From Gammaproteobacteria bacterium UBA2675 (lineage in GTDB: Bacteria > Pseudomonadota > Gammaproteobacteria > Pseudomonadales > Pseudohongiellaceae): a stretch of DNA of 64,000 bases. Each line of letters starts with the position of its first letter. The stretch's first letter is position 1. The stretch spans positions 94,523 to 158,522 of the forward strand of contig DEMH01000013.1 of NCBI GenBank assembly GCA_002354805.1. The letters are read 5' to 3'. The notes below the pieces were generated by a model that made no database searches, was not told where the DNA came from, and saw only the letters and a list, made by a program, of their open reading frames with translations. This document shows positions 8,063 through 16,928 of the stretch, piece by piece. The position numbers and the translations under genes are program-made.

Positions 8063-11000
8063 TTCTAACCTCTTTCTTGCTGGCTTGCTGGCTGGTCAAC
8101 TTGGTGAGCTCATCGCGTTGACCGGCCGCGTAGGCCATGCCAGTACGCATATCCTTGCGGAGCGCCTCCAGCGTCACCGCCTGGCGACCGTAGTCCTCGC
8201 GCAGGCCTCGCAGCTCACGTACCACGGCGTCATTGGCAGCAGACATATCCAGGCGTACAGGAATGGCACCCCGATCCAGCGGCACAACCGCCTCCGGGCC
8301 GTGCATGATGACCGGGTACCCGGAATCAGGACCCGTGGCAATTCCACCGCCGTTGAACGATTGCAGCCCGAGCCGCGCAGCAGCCGCGATGATGTCCTGC
8401 TGACTCATCCCGAGAGCTGCTGCCATCTGAGCGGATCCGACGTTATTCGCCTGAGCATCGGCGTGAATCCTGCGGATGGCTTCATCCTCGCTGAGACCGG
8501 ATGCCAGAACCGCGTTGACGTGATCAGCGATCTGCTGATTCGTCAGATCCGGATTGGTGACAGATCGGTAATCATTGACCGACCCCAGCCCCTGCTGTTT
8601 CAACCAGGCATTGGCAGCGCTCTCATCGATGCCGCCCTTGCTGATGCTGTCGGCGATGACCTGGCTGTAGCTGCCCGAGGCAGACATCTGCTGAATCCAT
8701 GACCCCATGGCACCGGACAGGTATCCGGCAATCTCTGGTGGCAGTGCGTCGACGGATCCACGGATGCCACCCAGGGCGGCAACGATCTCTGCACCACCAG
8801 GCCCTGCACTGTCTATCCAGGTACCGATGGCGCCGATCAGAGACTCGCGCATCTGAGGCGTCAGTTCCTCCAGCACCACGCGGATGTTCTGCAGCTCATC
8901 GATGATGCTGTCATTGACGCCGGCCGCGATCGCCATCAGCTGGTTGTCCAGATCCTGAAGGGCAACCAGCAGCTGCTGCTGCGCGGCGGCTGGATCAAAG
9001 TCGCTATTTGCCATAACGGCTGCAGCCTCATCGAGGCCAGACAGAATCTCCGCCATGTTGGCCTGGTGCTGTTCACCACTGGCGAACATGTACTGGCTTT
9101 CCTGCGCGTAGGCCTGCGCGAGCTCACGCAGCCGATCGGCAGCTGCTGTATCACCGCCACGAGCAGCCTGCAGGGTCTGCCTGAATTCGCCCTGGATCAG
9201 GTCCAGCTGCGCCTGGCCGGTCAGCGAACTGCTGTCACCAAGGCGCAGAGACAAGGCCGCGTCACGCAGGCCTTGAGCTGATGCCAACCGGGCCTCATGC
9301 AGACGCTGCTCAGCAGCGATCGCCTCATCGTAATTACGCAGCAGCAGCTGGCGTTGCTCCTGGATATGCGCGATCTGCTGAGTGACGGTGGCATCGATCT
9401 CGAACAGCGGCGTGGCACCCAGCAGGGTGGACATGTCCATGTTGAGAGAGTTACGCAGCGATCGGATGGCGGTGAGCTCGCTCGACAGATCATTGGTCAG
9501 GCCAATACGCTCGGTCAGCAGCTGCTGTTCTGCCTCACGCAACTTGTCGGCCGCAGCGGTGGCAGCCTCAGCTGTAGCGGTAGCCTCCTGATCAGCACGA
9601 CGCTTATCCTCAACAGCTCGCGCCAGGATCTCGATGGCCTCTTCAGCAGTACTGGCCGCACGGGCAGCACTCAGGATCTCATCCTCGACACCACCGACGT
9701 GATTCAGCAGCTGCTGCACAAACCAGCGCATCTGTTCAATCATGTCGCCAGCCAGCTGACCGTTGCCGCCCTTGCCAAAGAATGTGCCGGCAGAGCCCGG
9801 TGTCGCTTCCTCATCATAGCCGCCCAGCGTTGCGCGGGTCAGATCGAGGGTGCCCTCCAGCTCAGTGATCAGACCAGCCACTACTGCGTCGACCGCACGG
9901 AATGGTTCGATAACAGAGCGTGCGAATTCCTGGTCAGCACGGCGGGCAAAGCCCTGGACGTTCAGGCCGGATGCAAACTGCTCCACGCCGAACAGCTGAG
10001 ACGGATCCGCGCCGGGTGTCGGCGCGACCAAAAAGCCTGCGTTCTGACGCTGCTTGCCATCACCACCGAATGCGACATCCATGAGCGATCCGATAGCAGA
10101 GCCAATACCCGCACCCAATGGACCAGCCAGTGAGCCGGCCAACCCGCCCAGCATGCCACCGAGCTGCGACTCGGCCTGCTTATTGAACAGCGACTCACCC
10201 AGCTTATTGCCGGCAAAGCCACCCAGCAGACTCGCGCCGGCGCTTTTCAGAATGTCCCAGCCCTGCGGCAGACGCTCTGACAGGCCAGCAGTCAGGGCGC
10301 TGCCGTCCATGGTGGGACCAGCCAATGCGGTACCCTGGTAGCCGACCAGGTTGCCGATAAAGTCAGTCGCGCCATTGATCAGGCCGGGAAGTTTGTCGAG
10401 CCCAAACAAGCCGGAGAGCCCATTGGCGATACTGCCGAGCGAGAAGCCACCGTCCTGCCCCTTCAGCAGGCCGGCCAGACTCTTCTCACCGCTGCCGAAC
10501 ATGGCGGCTGTTAGATTGCGGCTGGCAAATTCGGCGTAGGCACGCTTCCAGCCATCCACGATGAAGTCAAAGAAGTCTTTAAACTTGAGCTTGCCCTCAT
10601 CCAGCATGCCGTAAATCAGATCGCCCCAGCCTTTCTGAACATTCTTGATCTGGTTTTCCAGGATCTGACCAGTCAGCTTGGCCTGTTCGGCCTCAGCCTT
10701 CATGGCTTCCTCATGGCGGTATCGCTCAATCGTGAGCTGACGCATGGCCACACGTTGTTCGTCGGTGGCATCGGCACCCAGTTTGCGCAGGTTGATCTCG
10801 ATCTGCCGGTCCAAGGAGTTCTTTTTCATGATGGAGTTCTCGAACTCCATGTCACGGATCAGCTGCTGCGCTTTCTCGTGCGCCTGGTCGAAGACAGGGC
10901 CACCAGCCTCGATAGACTGATTGGCCTCCACTGTTGCAGCTGCCATCTGCTCAGCGCGATCACGGACGTCCTCCAGCCATTGGGCGAGCTGCTCACTGAC

Positions 11001-12269
11001 TGGTGGCTCGTTCACGAGCTCCAGGTACTCAGCACGGGCTGCAGCGACTTGTGCTTGCATGCCCTCTGCAGAGGCAATAATGCCGTCAGCCGTCACTTCA
11101 AAATTGCGCAGGCCTGCCACTGAATCACGCAGACCACCCTCCATGGAGGTGAAACCCCGGCCGATCGCACCTGGCATCTCTGAGCCATAGGAAACGACGT
11201 CTGCCAGCTTTTCCAGCAGCCAAGCCAGCGACTCAGCCATACCACCCACATGGTTGTTCAGCACGTCCGCAATGACGCCTGCGCGCCCAGCGAACACATC
11301 CATCATGGTGCTGCCGACTTCCAGCAGCAGGATCTTGACCAGCTGCAAGGTCTCGCGCCATCGCTGCAAGGAATCCAGCGGATAGCCCAAGCCGGTGACG
11401 GCAGCATCTACCATGCCATCGACAGCGCTCTGGATCCCACCCGCCTGGACAGCAGCACCGTACATGCGATCGGTCAGATCAGTGACAATCGGAGCCAGAC
11501 CCAGCGCGATCTGATTGGCAGCACCCGTGGCCACCGCTTCCATCCGCGTCATACCGGCAACGGAGTCGGCGAGGATCTGCGCATCGATATCGCCCAGAGC
11601 AACACCGATCGCGGTCGCTTCTGCCTCGAGCTCACTGAGCTGGGTAATGACATTACTCAGCATGGTAGCCTGCGAGCCGCCCAGCATATCCAGGAACATG
11701 ATCCGCTGGTTCTGGTTCAAGCTCTTGAGCTCATCACCCAGCCGGCGCATCATCTCGTCTGGCTTGAGGTTGGCGAACTCTTGGACGTCCAGATTCATAG
11801 TGCGGAAAAAGTCGGCAGCGGTACCCGTGCCTTTGGTGGCGAATTCCTGCACGCGCTTGGTGGTCTCGCGCAGAATGTCCCCATAGGTCTGAGTCTCGAT
11901 GCCCAGGAATGAGACGGCGTACGCCTGCCCCATGAATGCCTCAGTGCTGACACCCAGCATCTGTGCAGTATTGACGGTGGCCTCGACGGCCCTTGCGCGG
12001 GTATTGTAAATAGCCGCCATTGCTGTGGTCACGACAGCTGCTGCTGCAGCGACTAGCTTGGCGCCCTTGTCGACTACTTTCGAGAAGCCGTCGACCTCTT
12101 TACTGGTTTTCTTGTGTGACTTGCCGTAGTCATCCGTTTTACGGCGGCCTTTGTCCTGAGCCTGACCGAGCTTGTCGATCTCTTCACGGTTCGCACGGAC
12201 AGCCTTGACGCCACCCTTACCGTCGCCGGTAATAATGAGCGCTATCTCGTGCTCTTGTGCTTTTTTCAT
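8046..12269 (-). CDS. Tail tape measure protein
   Basis: A 1407-residue protein, the longest gene in the window, as expected of the siphovirus tail-length ruler. It begins with a basic coiled coil, has hydrophobic stretches near residues 70-90 and in the Gly/Ala-rich centre (about 600-750), long Ala/Gln-rich helices from 880 to 1150, and a C-terminal GGGIATGPDSGYPVIMHGPEA motif region shared by many tape measures. The start is the ATG at 12269 after a GAGGAT ribosome site 7 nt upstream. It follows the gpG/gpGT genes, the standard order. No embedded lysozyme or peptidase motif was seen. The protein would be threaded through the tail tube and ejected with DNA. Confidence 0.95.
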   Translation of the reverse strand: MKKAQEHEIALIITGDGKGGVKAVRANREEIDKLGQAQDKGRRKTDDYGKSHKKTSKEVDGFSKVVDKGAKLVAAAAAVVTTAMAAIYNTRARAVEATVNTAQMLGVSTEAFMGQAYAVSFLGIETQTYGDILRETTKRVQEFATKGTGTAADFFRTMNLDVQEFANLKPDEMMRRLGDELKSLNQNQRIMFLDMLGGSQATMLSNVITQLSELEAEATAIGVALGDIDAQILADSVAGMTRMEAVATGAANQIALGLAPIVTDLTDRMYGAAVQAGGIQSAVDGMVDAAVTGLGYPLDSLQRWRETLQLVKILLLEVGSTMMDVFAGRAGVIADVLNNHVGGMAESLAWLLEKLADVVSYGSEMPGAIGRGFTSMEGGLRDSVAGLRNFEVTADGIIASAEGMQAQVAAARAEYLELVNEPPVSEQLAQWLEDVRDRAEQMAAATVEANQSIEAGGPVFDQAHEKAQQLIRDMEFENSIMKKNSLDRQIEINLRKLGADATDEQRVAMRQLTIERYRHEEAMKAEAEQAKLTGQILENQIKNVQKGWGDLIYGMLDEGKLKFKDFFDFIVDGWKRAYAEFASRNLTAAMFGSGEKSLAGLLKGQDGGFSLGSIANGLSGLFGLDKLPGLINGATDFIGNLVGYQGTALAGPTMDGSALTAGLSERLPQGWDILKSAGASLLGGFAGNKLGESLFNKQAESQLGGMLGGLAGSLAGPLGAGIGSAIGSLMDVAFGGDGKQRQNAGFLVAPTPGADPSQLFGVEQFASGLNVQGFARRADQEFARSVIEPFRAVDAVVAGLITELEGTLDLTRATLGGYDEEATPGSAGTFFGKGGNGQLAGDMIEQMRWFVQQLLNHVGGVEDEILSAARAASTAEEAIEILARAVEDKRRADQEATATAEAATAAADKLREAEQQLLTERIGLTNDLSSELTAIRSLRNSLNMDMSTLLGATPLFEIDATVTQQIAHIQEQRQLLLRNYDEAIAAEQRLHEARLASAQGLRDAALSLRLGDSSSLTGQAQLDLIQGEFRQTLQAARGGDTAAADRLRELAQAYAQESQYMFASGEQHQANMAEILSGLDEAAAVMANSDFDPAAAQQQLLVALQDLDNQLMAIAAGVNDSIIDELQNIRVVLEELTPQMRESLIGAIGTWIDSAGPGGAEIVAALGGIRGSVDALPPEIAGYLSGAMGSWIQQMSASGSYSQVIADSISKGGIDESAANAWLKQQGLGSVNDYRSVTNPDLTNQQIADHVNAVLASGLSEDEAIRRIHADAQANNVGSAQMAAALGMSQQDIIAAAARLGLQSFNGGGIATGPDSGYPVIMHGPEAVVPLDRGAIPVRLDMSAANDAVVRELRGLREDYGRQAVTLEALRKDMRTGMAYAAGQRDELTKLTSQQASKKEVRNGTIG

Positions 12270-12282
12270 CAACCGATCCTCA

Positions 12283-12317
12283 GAAAAAAAGAACCCGCCG
12301 AAGCGGGTAAAGGTTCT
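12283..12317 (-). terminator. Terminator between gpGT and tape measure genes
   Basis: In the minus direction ACCCGC and GCGGGT pair around a UUCG-type loop, extended by AAGAA/TTCTT, followed by T7. It is placed 3 bp after the gpGT stop and 14 bp before the tape measure start. A strong terminator inside a structural operon could lower tape measure expression relative to tail tube, or be overridden by Q. Confidence 0.8.
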
Positions 12318-12319
12318 TG

Positions 12320-12736
12320 CTACTTCCCTGCATGCTGACGACGACTGGAACTGCGTTGCCGTTTTCTGCCCATCTCGGCCAGGTAGCCAGATTCGATCAG
12401 ACGCAGCTGATCGAGCAGCTGCAGCGGATCCTCCGGTACCGGCCGCATCCGATCCATAATCTGAAACGCCACCCCGTAATCGAGGCCTGTCTCACCAACC
12501 AGACCACCGACACGCCATTGCGTCTGCAGGCGTTCCCAAAGCTGAAACGCCGGCACATTTACCGCGTATACCTCGAAATCCGATTCCGCTTCCTCAAGCA
12601 TCCAAGCCGGCAGCGCATTTCTGCCAGCTCCAAAGAACGCCAGATCACCAGCCAGCTGCGCCGGCATGCTGGCACTACGCCGACGAAATCCTTTAGCGAA
12701 CTTCTCGCCGATTAAAACAAGCTGCTGGTCTGGTTC
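12320..12736 (-). CDS. gpT-like extension of tail assembly chaperone (made by -1 frameshift)
   Basis: This frame continues without stop from the slippery site at 12736-12742 to 12320 and adds 138 residues to the 95 read before the slip, giving a gpGT-like product of about 233 residues. The only internal Met (12667) lacks a nearby ribosome site, which supports entry by frameshift. The WRVGG...GETGLDYGVAF motif resembles the DUF1799-type second half of tail chaperones. In lambda, gpGT binds tail tube and tape measure to guide tail assembly. Start by ATG at 12667 (115 aa) is the alternative. Confidence 0.8.
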   Translation of the reverse strand, partial: EPDQQLVLIGEKFAKGFRRRSASMPAQLAGDLAFFGAGRNALPAWMLEEAESDFEVYAVNVPAFQLWERLQTQWRVGGLVGETGLDYGVAFQIMDRMRPVPEDPLQLLDQLRLIESGYLAEMGRKRQRSSSRRQHAGK

Positions 12737-13020
12737 TTTTTTACAACGGCTTTGGTGTAGGCCGACAGCAGTGCGTTACGGGTGTCGGGTCGAGACTTGA
12801 CCAGCGTCAATAGCTCATCCTGAGTGATCGAATCATCGGCAGGTACGCCCTCAACACTGACCAACGCCTGGTCAAGAAAGTCCACCTGCGGCTCTGCTTC
12901 ATCCTTTCCGATAATCTTGAACTCGGCGGTAAAGGACCACTTCTGATCCTTACCGTCGGTTGGTGTTACTACGTTTACTGCGGTCTTGAAATTGTTCGTT
13001 TTGGTCAGTTTAAAGGCCAC
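12712..13020 (-). CDS. gpG-like tail assembly chaperone
   Basis: A 102-residue protein beginning MAFKLTKTNNFKTAV. The start is taken as GTG at 13020, because AAAAGGAG sits 8 nt upstream; the ATG at 13092 would begin inside the tail tube gene. Its place between the tail tube and tape measure genes, its size, and the slippery heptamer eight codons before its stop match lambda gpG. It is probably a cytoplasmic assembly factor absent from virions. The final residues after codon 95 are replaced in the frameshifted form. Confidence 0.85.
   Translation of the reverse strand: MAFKLTKTNNFKTAVNVVTPTDGKDQKWSFTAEFKIIGKDEAEPQVDFLDQALVSVEGVPADDSITQDELLTLVKSRPDTRNALLSAYTKAVVKKNQTSSLF
12736..12742 (-). promoter_or_regulatory. 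Programmed -1 ribosomal frameshift site A AAA AAG
   Basis: In the zero frame the codons are GTA AAA AAG AAC, which contains the canonical slippery heptamer A-AAA-AAG also used by dnaX and many IS transposases. The -1 frame from this point is open to 12320. It lies eight codons before the gpG-like stop, as the slippery site does in lambda G. A downstream stimulatory structure was not resolved by eye. Confidence 0.8.
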
Positions 13021-13070
13021 GGCCTGGTCTCCTTTTTTAATGATTGAACTGCAAAACTGAGCGCCCCTAC

Positions 13071-13994
13071 TTACGTCAGGGCGATGGTCCACTCGTCGTT
13101 ACCAGCGGCGCTATTCGGCAGCAGCTTCAGGCCAGCACCGAGCTGGACGATTCCGTCGGCTTCCGGGAAGGTCGGATTGATCAGCTGAACTTTCGGGCAA
13201 TTTACGGTGATGATCTGACCGGCAGTTGCACCAAGCACCAGGTTCAAGGCACCAGTGGCATGTTGCTTGATTGTCTGGTGGAAGTTTTTGGTACCAATAC
13301 CAGGCAGATCAATCTGGATATTGCCGCCGGGATTACGTCCCCGGATATCAATTTCGCGCACGCCCGGATTGTTGCGATGAGTCACATTATTGCCGTCGGT
13401 CAGCTCCAATTGATTCAGTACACCCGAGTAGCCGTGCAGACTGAACGTGCAGTTCTGCTGATTGATAGGCAGCGGCTCTTTCCATGCCGAAAAGTCAAAT
13501 GAAGGAATAGCCGTCGAAGACGGATCAACATCCAGCCCCCAAATCTCCATGACAAGCATCAGATGGTCATCAGCATTGGCTCGCAGTGACGCAGTGCCAC
13601 GACAGCCGCGCATCACATGCAGCTCACCGTCCATGTGATAGCCGATCGTGGCGGCGTCGTAAGGCCGACCAGCCATCTCGAACGTGACCGATGTGGTGGG
13701 CACTTCGACCAACGACCGCCCGCAGATTTGCAACAAGGCCGCCCAGGGCGGTGCAGTGCCGGCGGTGCCACTGGCGAATAGATCCACCTCAACTCCGATC
13801 GTGCTGTAGGTGCCCATGTACAGTGACTTCTGCGCACCGTAATGTGACTGAACATTAGTGCGCTCTTTCAACGTGCCCTGACGGGTGTTGAAGTTAGTGA
13901 TACGACACAGCATGGCGTCGGTAAGTGTTTGTTGCTCGCCGTAGGTATCTTCTACGTTGCAGAACAGTGCTTTCAGATTGGCGTCGAGTGACAT
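13071..13994 (-). CDS. Major tail tube protein (gpV-like)
   Basis: A 307-residue beta-rich protein with an AGGAG ribosome site. It lies between the gpU-like terminator gene and the gpG chaperone, the place of lambda V. Features include DVEDTYGEQQTLT-type N-terminal strands, an FEMAGRPYDAATIGYHMDG core and a Gly-rich C-terminus. It would polymerise as hexameric rings around the tape measure. It is longer than lambda gpV (246), within the range for phages with an added Ig-like domain, although no clear Ig domain was recognised. A terminator stands only 31 bp upstream of its start. Confidence 0.85.
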   Translation of the reverse strand: MSLDANLKALFCNVEDTYGEQQTLTDAMLCRITNFNTRQGTLKERTNVQSHYGAQKSLYMGTYSTIGVEVDLFASGTAGTAPPWAALLQICGRSLVEVPTTSVTFEMAGRPYDAATIGYHMDGELHVMRGCRGTASLRANADDHLMLVMEIWGLDVDPSSTAIPSFDFSAWKEPLPINQQNCTFSLHGYSGVLNQLELTDGNNVTHRNNPGVREIDIRGRNPGGNIQIDLPGIGTKNFHQTIKQHATGALNLVLGATAGQIITVNCPKVQLINPTFPEADGIVQLGAGLKLLPNSAAGNDEWTIALT

Positions 13995-14024
13995 GGGCAG
14001 CTCCTGAAACTAAAGTAATGGGTA

Positions 14025-14050
14025 TAAAAAAAGGCGCCGGAGCGCCTTAT
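14025..14050 (-). terminator. Terminator just upstream of the tail tube gene
   Basis: In the minus direction GGCGC and GCGCC pair across a 4-nt loop and are followed by T7. It overlaps the stop of the 54-aa gene and precedes the tail tube ATG by about 30 bp. It separates head-tail joining genes from the tail tube transcript, or gives a stable 3' end. Confidence 0.8.
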
Positions 14051-14211
14051 TTATCTTCTGTTTTCGCCGGTGGTTTTTTCGCACCCGGCTTATCTGCTGG
14101 CGATGCCGGCAGGTCTTTCACTTCTGGCTTTTTCGTACCCGCCGGAGCAGTGCGCGACACCAGTTCCGTTTTGCCGTCTTTCGTTGTTATGTAGCGGCCA
14201 CCTTGTTTCAT
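14047..14211 (-). CDS. Small Lys/Pro-rich phage protein
   Basis: A 54-residue frame from ATG 14211 with GAGGA 7 nt upstream, starting MKQGGRYITTKDGKTELVSR. The C-terminal half is Lys, Pro and Ala rich (KPGAKKPPAKTEDK) and probably disordered. It sits between gpU-like and tail tube genes on the same strand. Small basic proteins of this kind occur in tail modules of related phages; function is unknown. The good ribosome site and tight spacing support a real gene. Confidence 0.65.
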   Translation of the reverse strand: MKQGGRYITTKDGKTELVSRTAPAGTKKPEVKDLPASPADKPGAKKPPAKTEDK

Positions 14212-14221
14212 CGTGTTGTCC

Positions 14222-14620
14222 TCACAGTTGGCTGATTAGTGTTTCGGTACCGAACTCAATGCGACGGGCCATCAACGGCCCCATGATGCGAGCTGTCGCC
14301 GAGCTCAGCACTGTCATGCCTTGGTGTTTCGGCGTGTGATGGAAACCCAGAACCGCCCTAACGACGGCATCGTGCAATGCGTCAAATTCGCTGACACGAC
14401 AGAACAGCAGAGCAACTATGCGCTTCTCTGACATCTGGCGCGTTCGCATCTTTGATTCTGGTTCGGCGTATTCGTAGTTGCCGTAATACAACAACACGCT
14501 TGGCGTAATCGTGCTGTCTGTATTCATATTCTCGATAGCAGCCGCAGGCAGTTCGTGCCCCAACTCCACAGACTTCAGAGCAGCGACGGTCTCAATCCGC
14601 GCCTTAACGCCATTGATCAT
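14222..14620 (-). CDS. Tail terminator protein (gpU-like)
   Basis: A 132-residue protein in the position of lambda U, between gpZ-like and tail tube genes; its start overlaps the gpZ stop by 1 bp. The sequence is mixed alpha/beta without signal or membrane segments (ARIETVAALKSVELGHELP, DSTITPSVLLYYGNYEY). Lambda gpU (131 aa) caps the tail tube and joins it to the head. Size and synteny support the call more than any visible motif. Confidence 0.75.
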   Translation of the reverse strand: MINGVKARIETVAALKSVELGHELPAAAIENMNTDSTITPSVLLYYGNYEYAEPESKMRTRQMSEKRIVALLFCRVSEFDALHDAVVRAVLGFHHTPKHQGMTVLSSATARIMGPLMARRIEFGTETLISQL

Positions 14621-15252
14621 TACGCGCCCCCTTGCTTGCTCATGTAGTAGTTCAATGCCACATCGAATTCTTTATCGTATTCTTCCGCTGCAAACACGTC
14701 GTAAGGTGTTCCCAGCGCATCACCGGCCGCCACTACCATATCCGGGATAGATGGCCCCTTCATGGGGATCAGCCGCTGCTTGCCGCCGCTGGTGGTCTTG
14801 CCACGCGGATCACGGTAGAACACCTGCTGGTTGCCGTTTTGACCCGTTGCTAAAAACGCGGGCCGGGATCTGATCAGTTTCCGCGCATCGGCTTTCATCA
14901 CTTGGACGGTCACGCCGGTGCGGAATCGACCCCAGCGCTGCCCCTTTTTCGTCTTTCTGCCCAACGTCACGCGCCTGGGCTTGGCGCCAAAATTCAGATA
15001 TCCGAGTTTTCGGCTGCGGAACAGCAGCACCGCGCTGACCTCATTGGCCCGCCGGACGCCCTTCATTTTCTTGGCATACCGACGGAATGTGCCGGCCTTT
15101 ACGTTGTAGCGCTGGCGTACCTCTTTCGACACATAGGTCTGCAGCTTGTTGACGGTCTTACCAACAGCCGAGGCGTTGATCTTGTCGACCAGGGAGTCCC
15201 CGAGCTGAGCTCGCAGCACCTCAAGATTCTTAACTTCAAACTTCTGGTGCAT
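14620..15252 (-). CDS. Minor tail protein Z-like (gpZ)
   Basis: A 210-residue, very basic protein. The N-terminal helical part (LVDKINASAVGKTVNKLQTYV...VRQRYNVKAGTFRRYAKK) and the Arg/Lys-rich middle match the layout of lambda gpZ (192 aa), which is needed for correct DNA positioning and tail completion. It overlaps the preceding connector gene by 17 bp and abuts the gpU-like gene, the lambda order Z-U. Length and order agree well with the family. Confidence 0.82.
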   Translation of the reverse strand: MHQKFEVKNLEVLRAQLGDSLVDKINASAVGKTVNKLQTYVSKEVRQRYNVKAGTFRRYAKKMKGVRRANEVSAVLLFRSRKLGYLNFGAKPRRVTLGRKTKKGQRWGRFRTGVTVQVMKADARKLIRSRPAFLATGQNGNQQVFYRDPRGKTTSGGKQRLIPMKGPSIPDMVVAAGDALGTPYDVFAAEEYDKEFDVALNYYMSKQGGA

Positions 15253-15550
15253 TGGTTTTGCCGATGCTGATCAACCGCGTGATGGAATCGTTCTTCAGCG
15301 TCTGCAGGAATTCATAGTGCTGGCCTGTTGCCTTATCCAGGAATAACGCCCCAGTGCGCAGGCCGGGCAGATCATCCGAAATGGCGCGCAGTGTGGTGGT
15401 CACGATCACCTGCCCATATTCGACCATCACTTCCACGTCAGGGCGAATCACCGCAGTGATATCTGCGGAGTATTCGCCCACCGTGAATGTCACCAGACCG
15501 CCATGCAGCTCAAGCGCGTCACGCGCGGCCTGTATCTGGACGTCACGCAT
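15236..15550 (-). CDS. Head-tail connector (gpFII-like)
   Basis: A 104-residue protein with alternating strands (GGLVTFTVGEYSADITAVI) fitting the small beta-barrel of lambda gpFII (117 aa), which caps the head vertex and receives the tail. It lies between the major capsid side and gpZ, as expected. Start and stop overlap both neighbours, showing tight coupling. The assignment is by position and fold guess; no diagnostic motif is visible. Confidence 0.7.
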   Translation of the reverse strand: MRDVQIQAARDALELHGGLVTFTVGEYSADITAVIRPDVEVMVEYGQVIVTTTLRAISDDLPGLRTGALFLDKATGQHYEFLQTLKNDSITRLISIGKTNAPEV

Positions 15551-15765
15551 TACTGCTGACCGCCGCCCTGGGGATCTTTACCTGCATCCGGATCCGTTTC
15601 GTCGTCGGATTCCTTTGCCTTGGTGGCCTTAGTGATTACATCGCCCATCGCCTTAGCTTCCACTGCAGTTAGCGAAATCTCATCGCCGGCTTTGTACTTC
15701 ACGCGATTACCGTCTGAGTCACGACCTTCGCAGTAGCGGTTAAAAACATACTTGGCTTTTGACAT
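15550..15765 (-). CDS. Small acidic head protein (gpFI position)
   Basis: A 71-residue protein with an ordered N-terminal half (AKYVFNRYCEGRDSDGNRV, then YKAGDEISLTAVEAKAMG) and an acidic, disordered tail. It occupies the slot of lambda FI, which helps terminase-prohead docking, but is half that size. Similar short proteins follow the capsid gene in many lambda-like prophages. The stop overlaps the start of the connector gene. Confidence 0.62.
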   Translation of the reverse strand: MSKAKYVFNRYCEGRDSDGNRVKYKAGDEISLTAVEAKAMGDVITKATKAKESDDETDPDAGKDPQGGGQQ

Positions 15766-15844
15766 GATCTATGTCCTTTTGTAAGTAGATTAACTGGGTG
15801 CCAGTGGCCTGCGATCACAGGCCATGGCATTCAATGAGCTTGCG

Positions 15845-16849
15845 TTACAGTGTGTAAACGGTGGCGCAGACAGTGCTGTTAATCAGCGGCAGCACCGGCA
15901 ACGGGGCTGATTGGGTCATACAGAACTCGACGGCAGGATCCTCGTTCTGCCACACCTTCGGGAAGTACTCGAGCGCCTGATAGTTCGCCTTGCCATCCAG
16001 GATAGCGCCGAATGCCCGAACACCCGTCGCGCCCTGGGAAACCAGAATCACTTCGTTGTCCTGGACAAACTTCACTTGATTGCCTTCCTCATCGATGTAC
16101 CAGCCCGAGTAAGTCCAAAGCTCTGGACCTGCACCACCCAAGCGACCACGGTACGCTGCTTTCATTTTGGCCGGGGCCAATTCCAGCGTTGTGTCAGAAC
16201 CTCGACGAGTGTTGATCAGCTCCTTAACATCGGCGTTTTTAGCAAACTTGGTAAACGCGCCGTTGCCAAAAATGATATGTGTGCACGGAGCGTCCATCCG
16301 GTCCATCCAGTCCTGAAGGTCGCCCAACGGATCTTCAGCGGATTGACCCCATCGAGCGTCTGTCAGCAATGTCACCGTATTACCGGCAGCACGACCAAAA
16401 TCAACCACTGACGTTTTGTAGCTCTCACCAGACACTACGATCTGACCAGTACGCAGCAATGAGGAAGCCATCCACTCCAAACGATTGGTGATACGCTGCC
16501 GTTGCTCATCCAGGATGTCCACGACGATAGCGTTGCGGCGCGCCTCAGCGGTCATCGAACCACCAATGGCCTCGCCTGGACGGCGGCGCAGAACACGCTG
16601 TGGGTCGACTACGTCCTTGGGCTTGACGTATGCAGGTCTGAAGGTCTTCTGTAATGCACCTTCCTGCGTGTTAGCCTTACCAGCCAACATCGGCGACACG
16701 AATGGTGCCAGTGTATGATCCTGGAAGATCTTGTCGAAACCGATCTCGGCAGTGTCAAATGTCACCACTTCCGGGAACATCAGATTGAGCAGGAACGCAT
16801 CATAAGGCGTCAGGCGCGAGATGATGCCCAACAGGGTAGTTGTATCCAT
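15845..16849 (-). CDS. Major capsid protein (lambda gpE family)
   Basis: A 334-residue HK97-fold capsid protein of the gpE family; lambda gpE is 341 residues. Family phrases are present: the N-terminal LLNLMFPEVVTFDTAEIGFD, VDPQRVLRRRPGEAIGG near residues 80-96, and the C-terminal YQALEYFPKVWQNEDPAVEF. It follows the gpD decoration gene, as in lambda. Product would assemble into the icosahedral prohead with scaffold and portal. No truncation is seen. Confidence 0.95.
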   Translation of the reverse strand: MDTTTLLGIISRLTPYDAFLLNLMFPEVVTFDTAEIGFDKIFQDHTLAPFVSPMLAGKANTQEGALQKTFRPAYVKPKDVVDPQRVLRRRPGEAIGGSMTAEARRNAIVVDILDEQRQRITNRLEWMASSLLRTGQIVVSGESYKTSVVDFGRAAGNTVTLLTDARWGQSAEDPLGDLQDWMDRMDAPCTHIIFGNGAFTKFAKNADVKELINTRRGSDTTLELAPAKMKAAYRGRLGGAGPELWTYSGWYIDEEGNQVKFVQDNEVILVSQGATGVRAFGAILDGKANYQALEYFPKVWQNEDPAVEFCMTQSAPLPVLPLINSTVCATVYTL

Positions 16850-16928
16850 CGTTGTTTCCTCGTAAATAAAAGATTAAAGAACTGTCGAGCCAAGGCCAGA
16901 TGGGCTGCGCCCTAGCTATGGATTGCGA

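Noticed and set aside
9297..10133. 278-codon plus-strand open frame inside the tape measure
   Set aside because: Antisense shadow; low-complexity, no start signal.
12706..12716. TTGTTTTAA at the gpG stop as the slippery site
   Set aside because: Does not fit X-XXY-YYZ; the A AAA AAG heptamer 20-30 bp upstream does.
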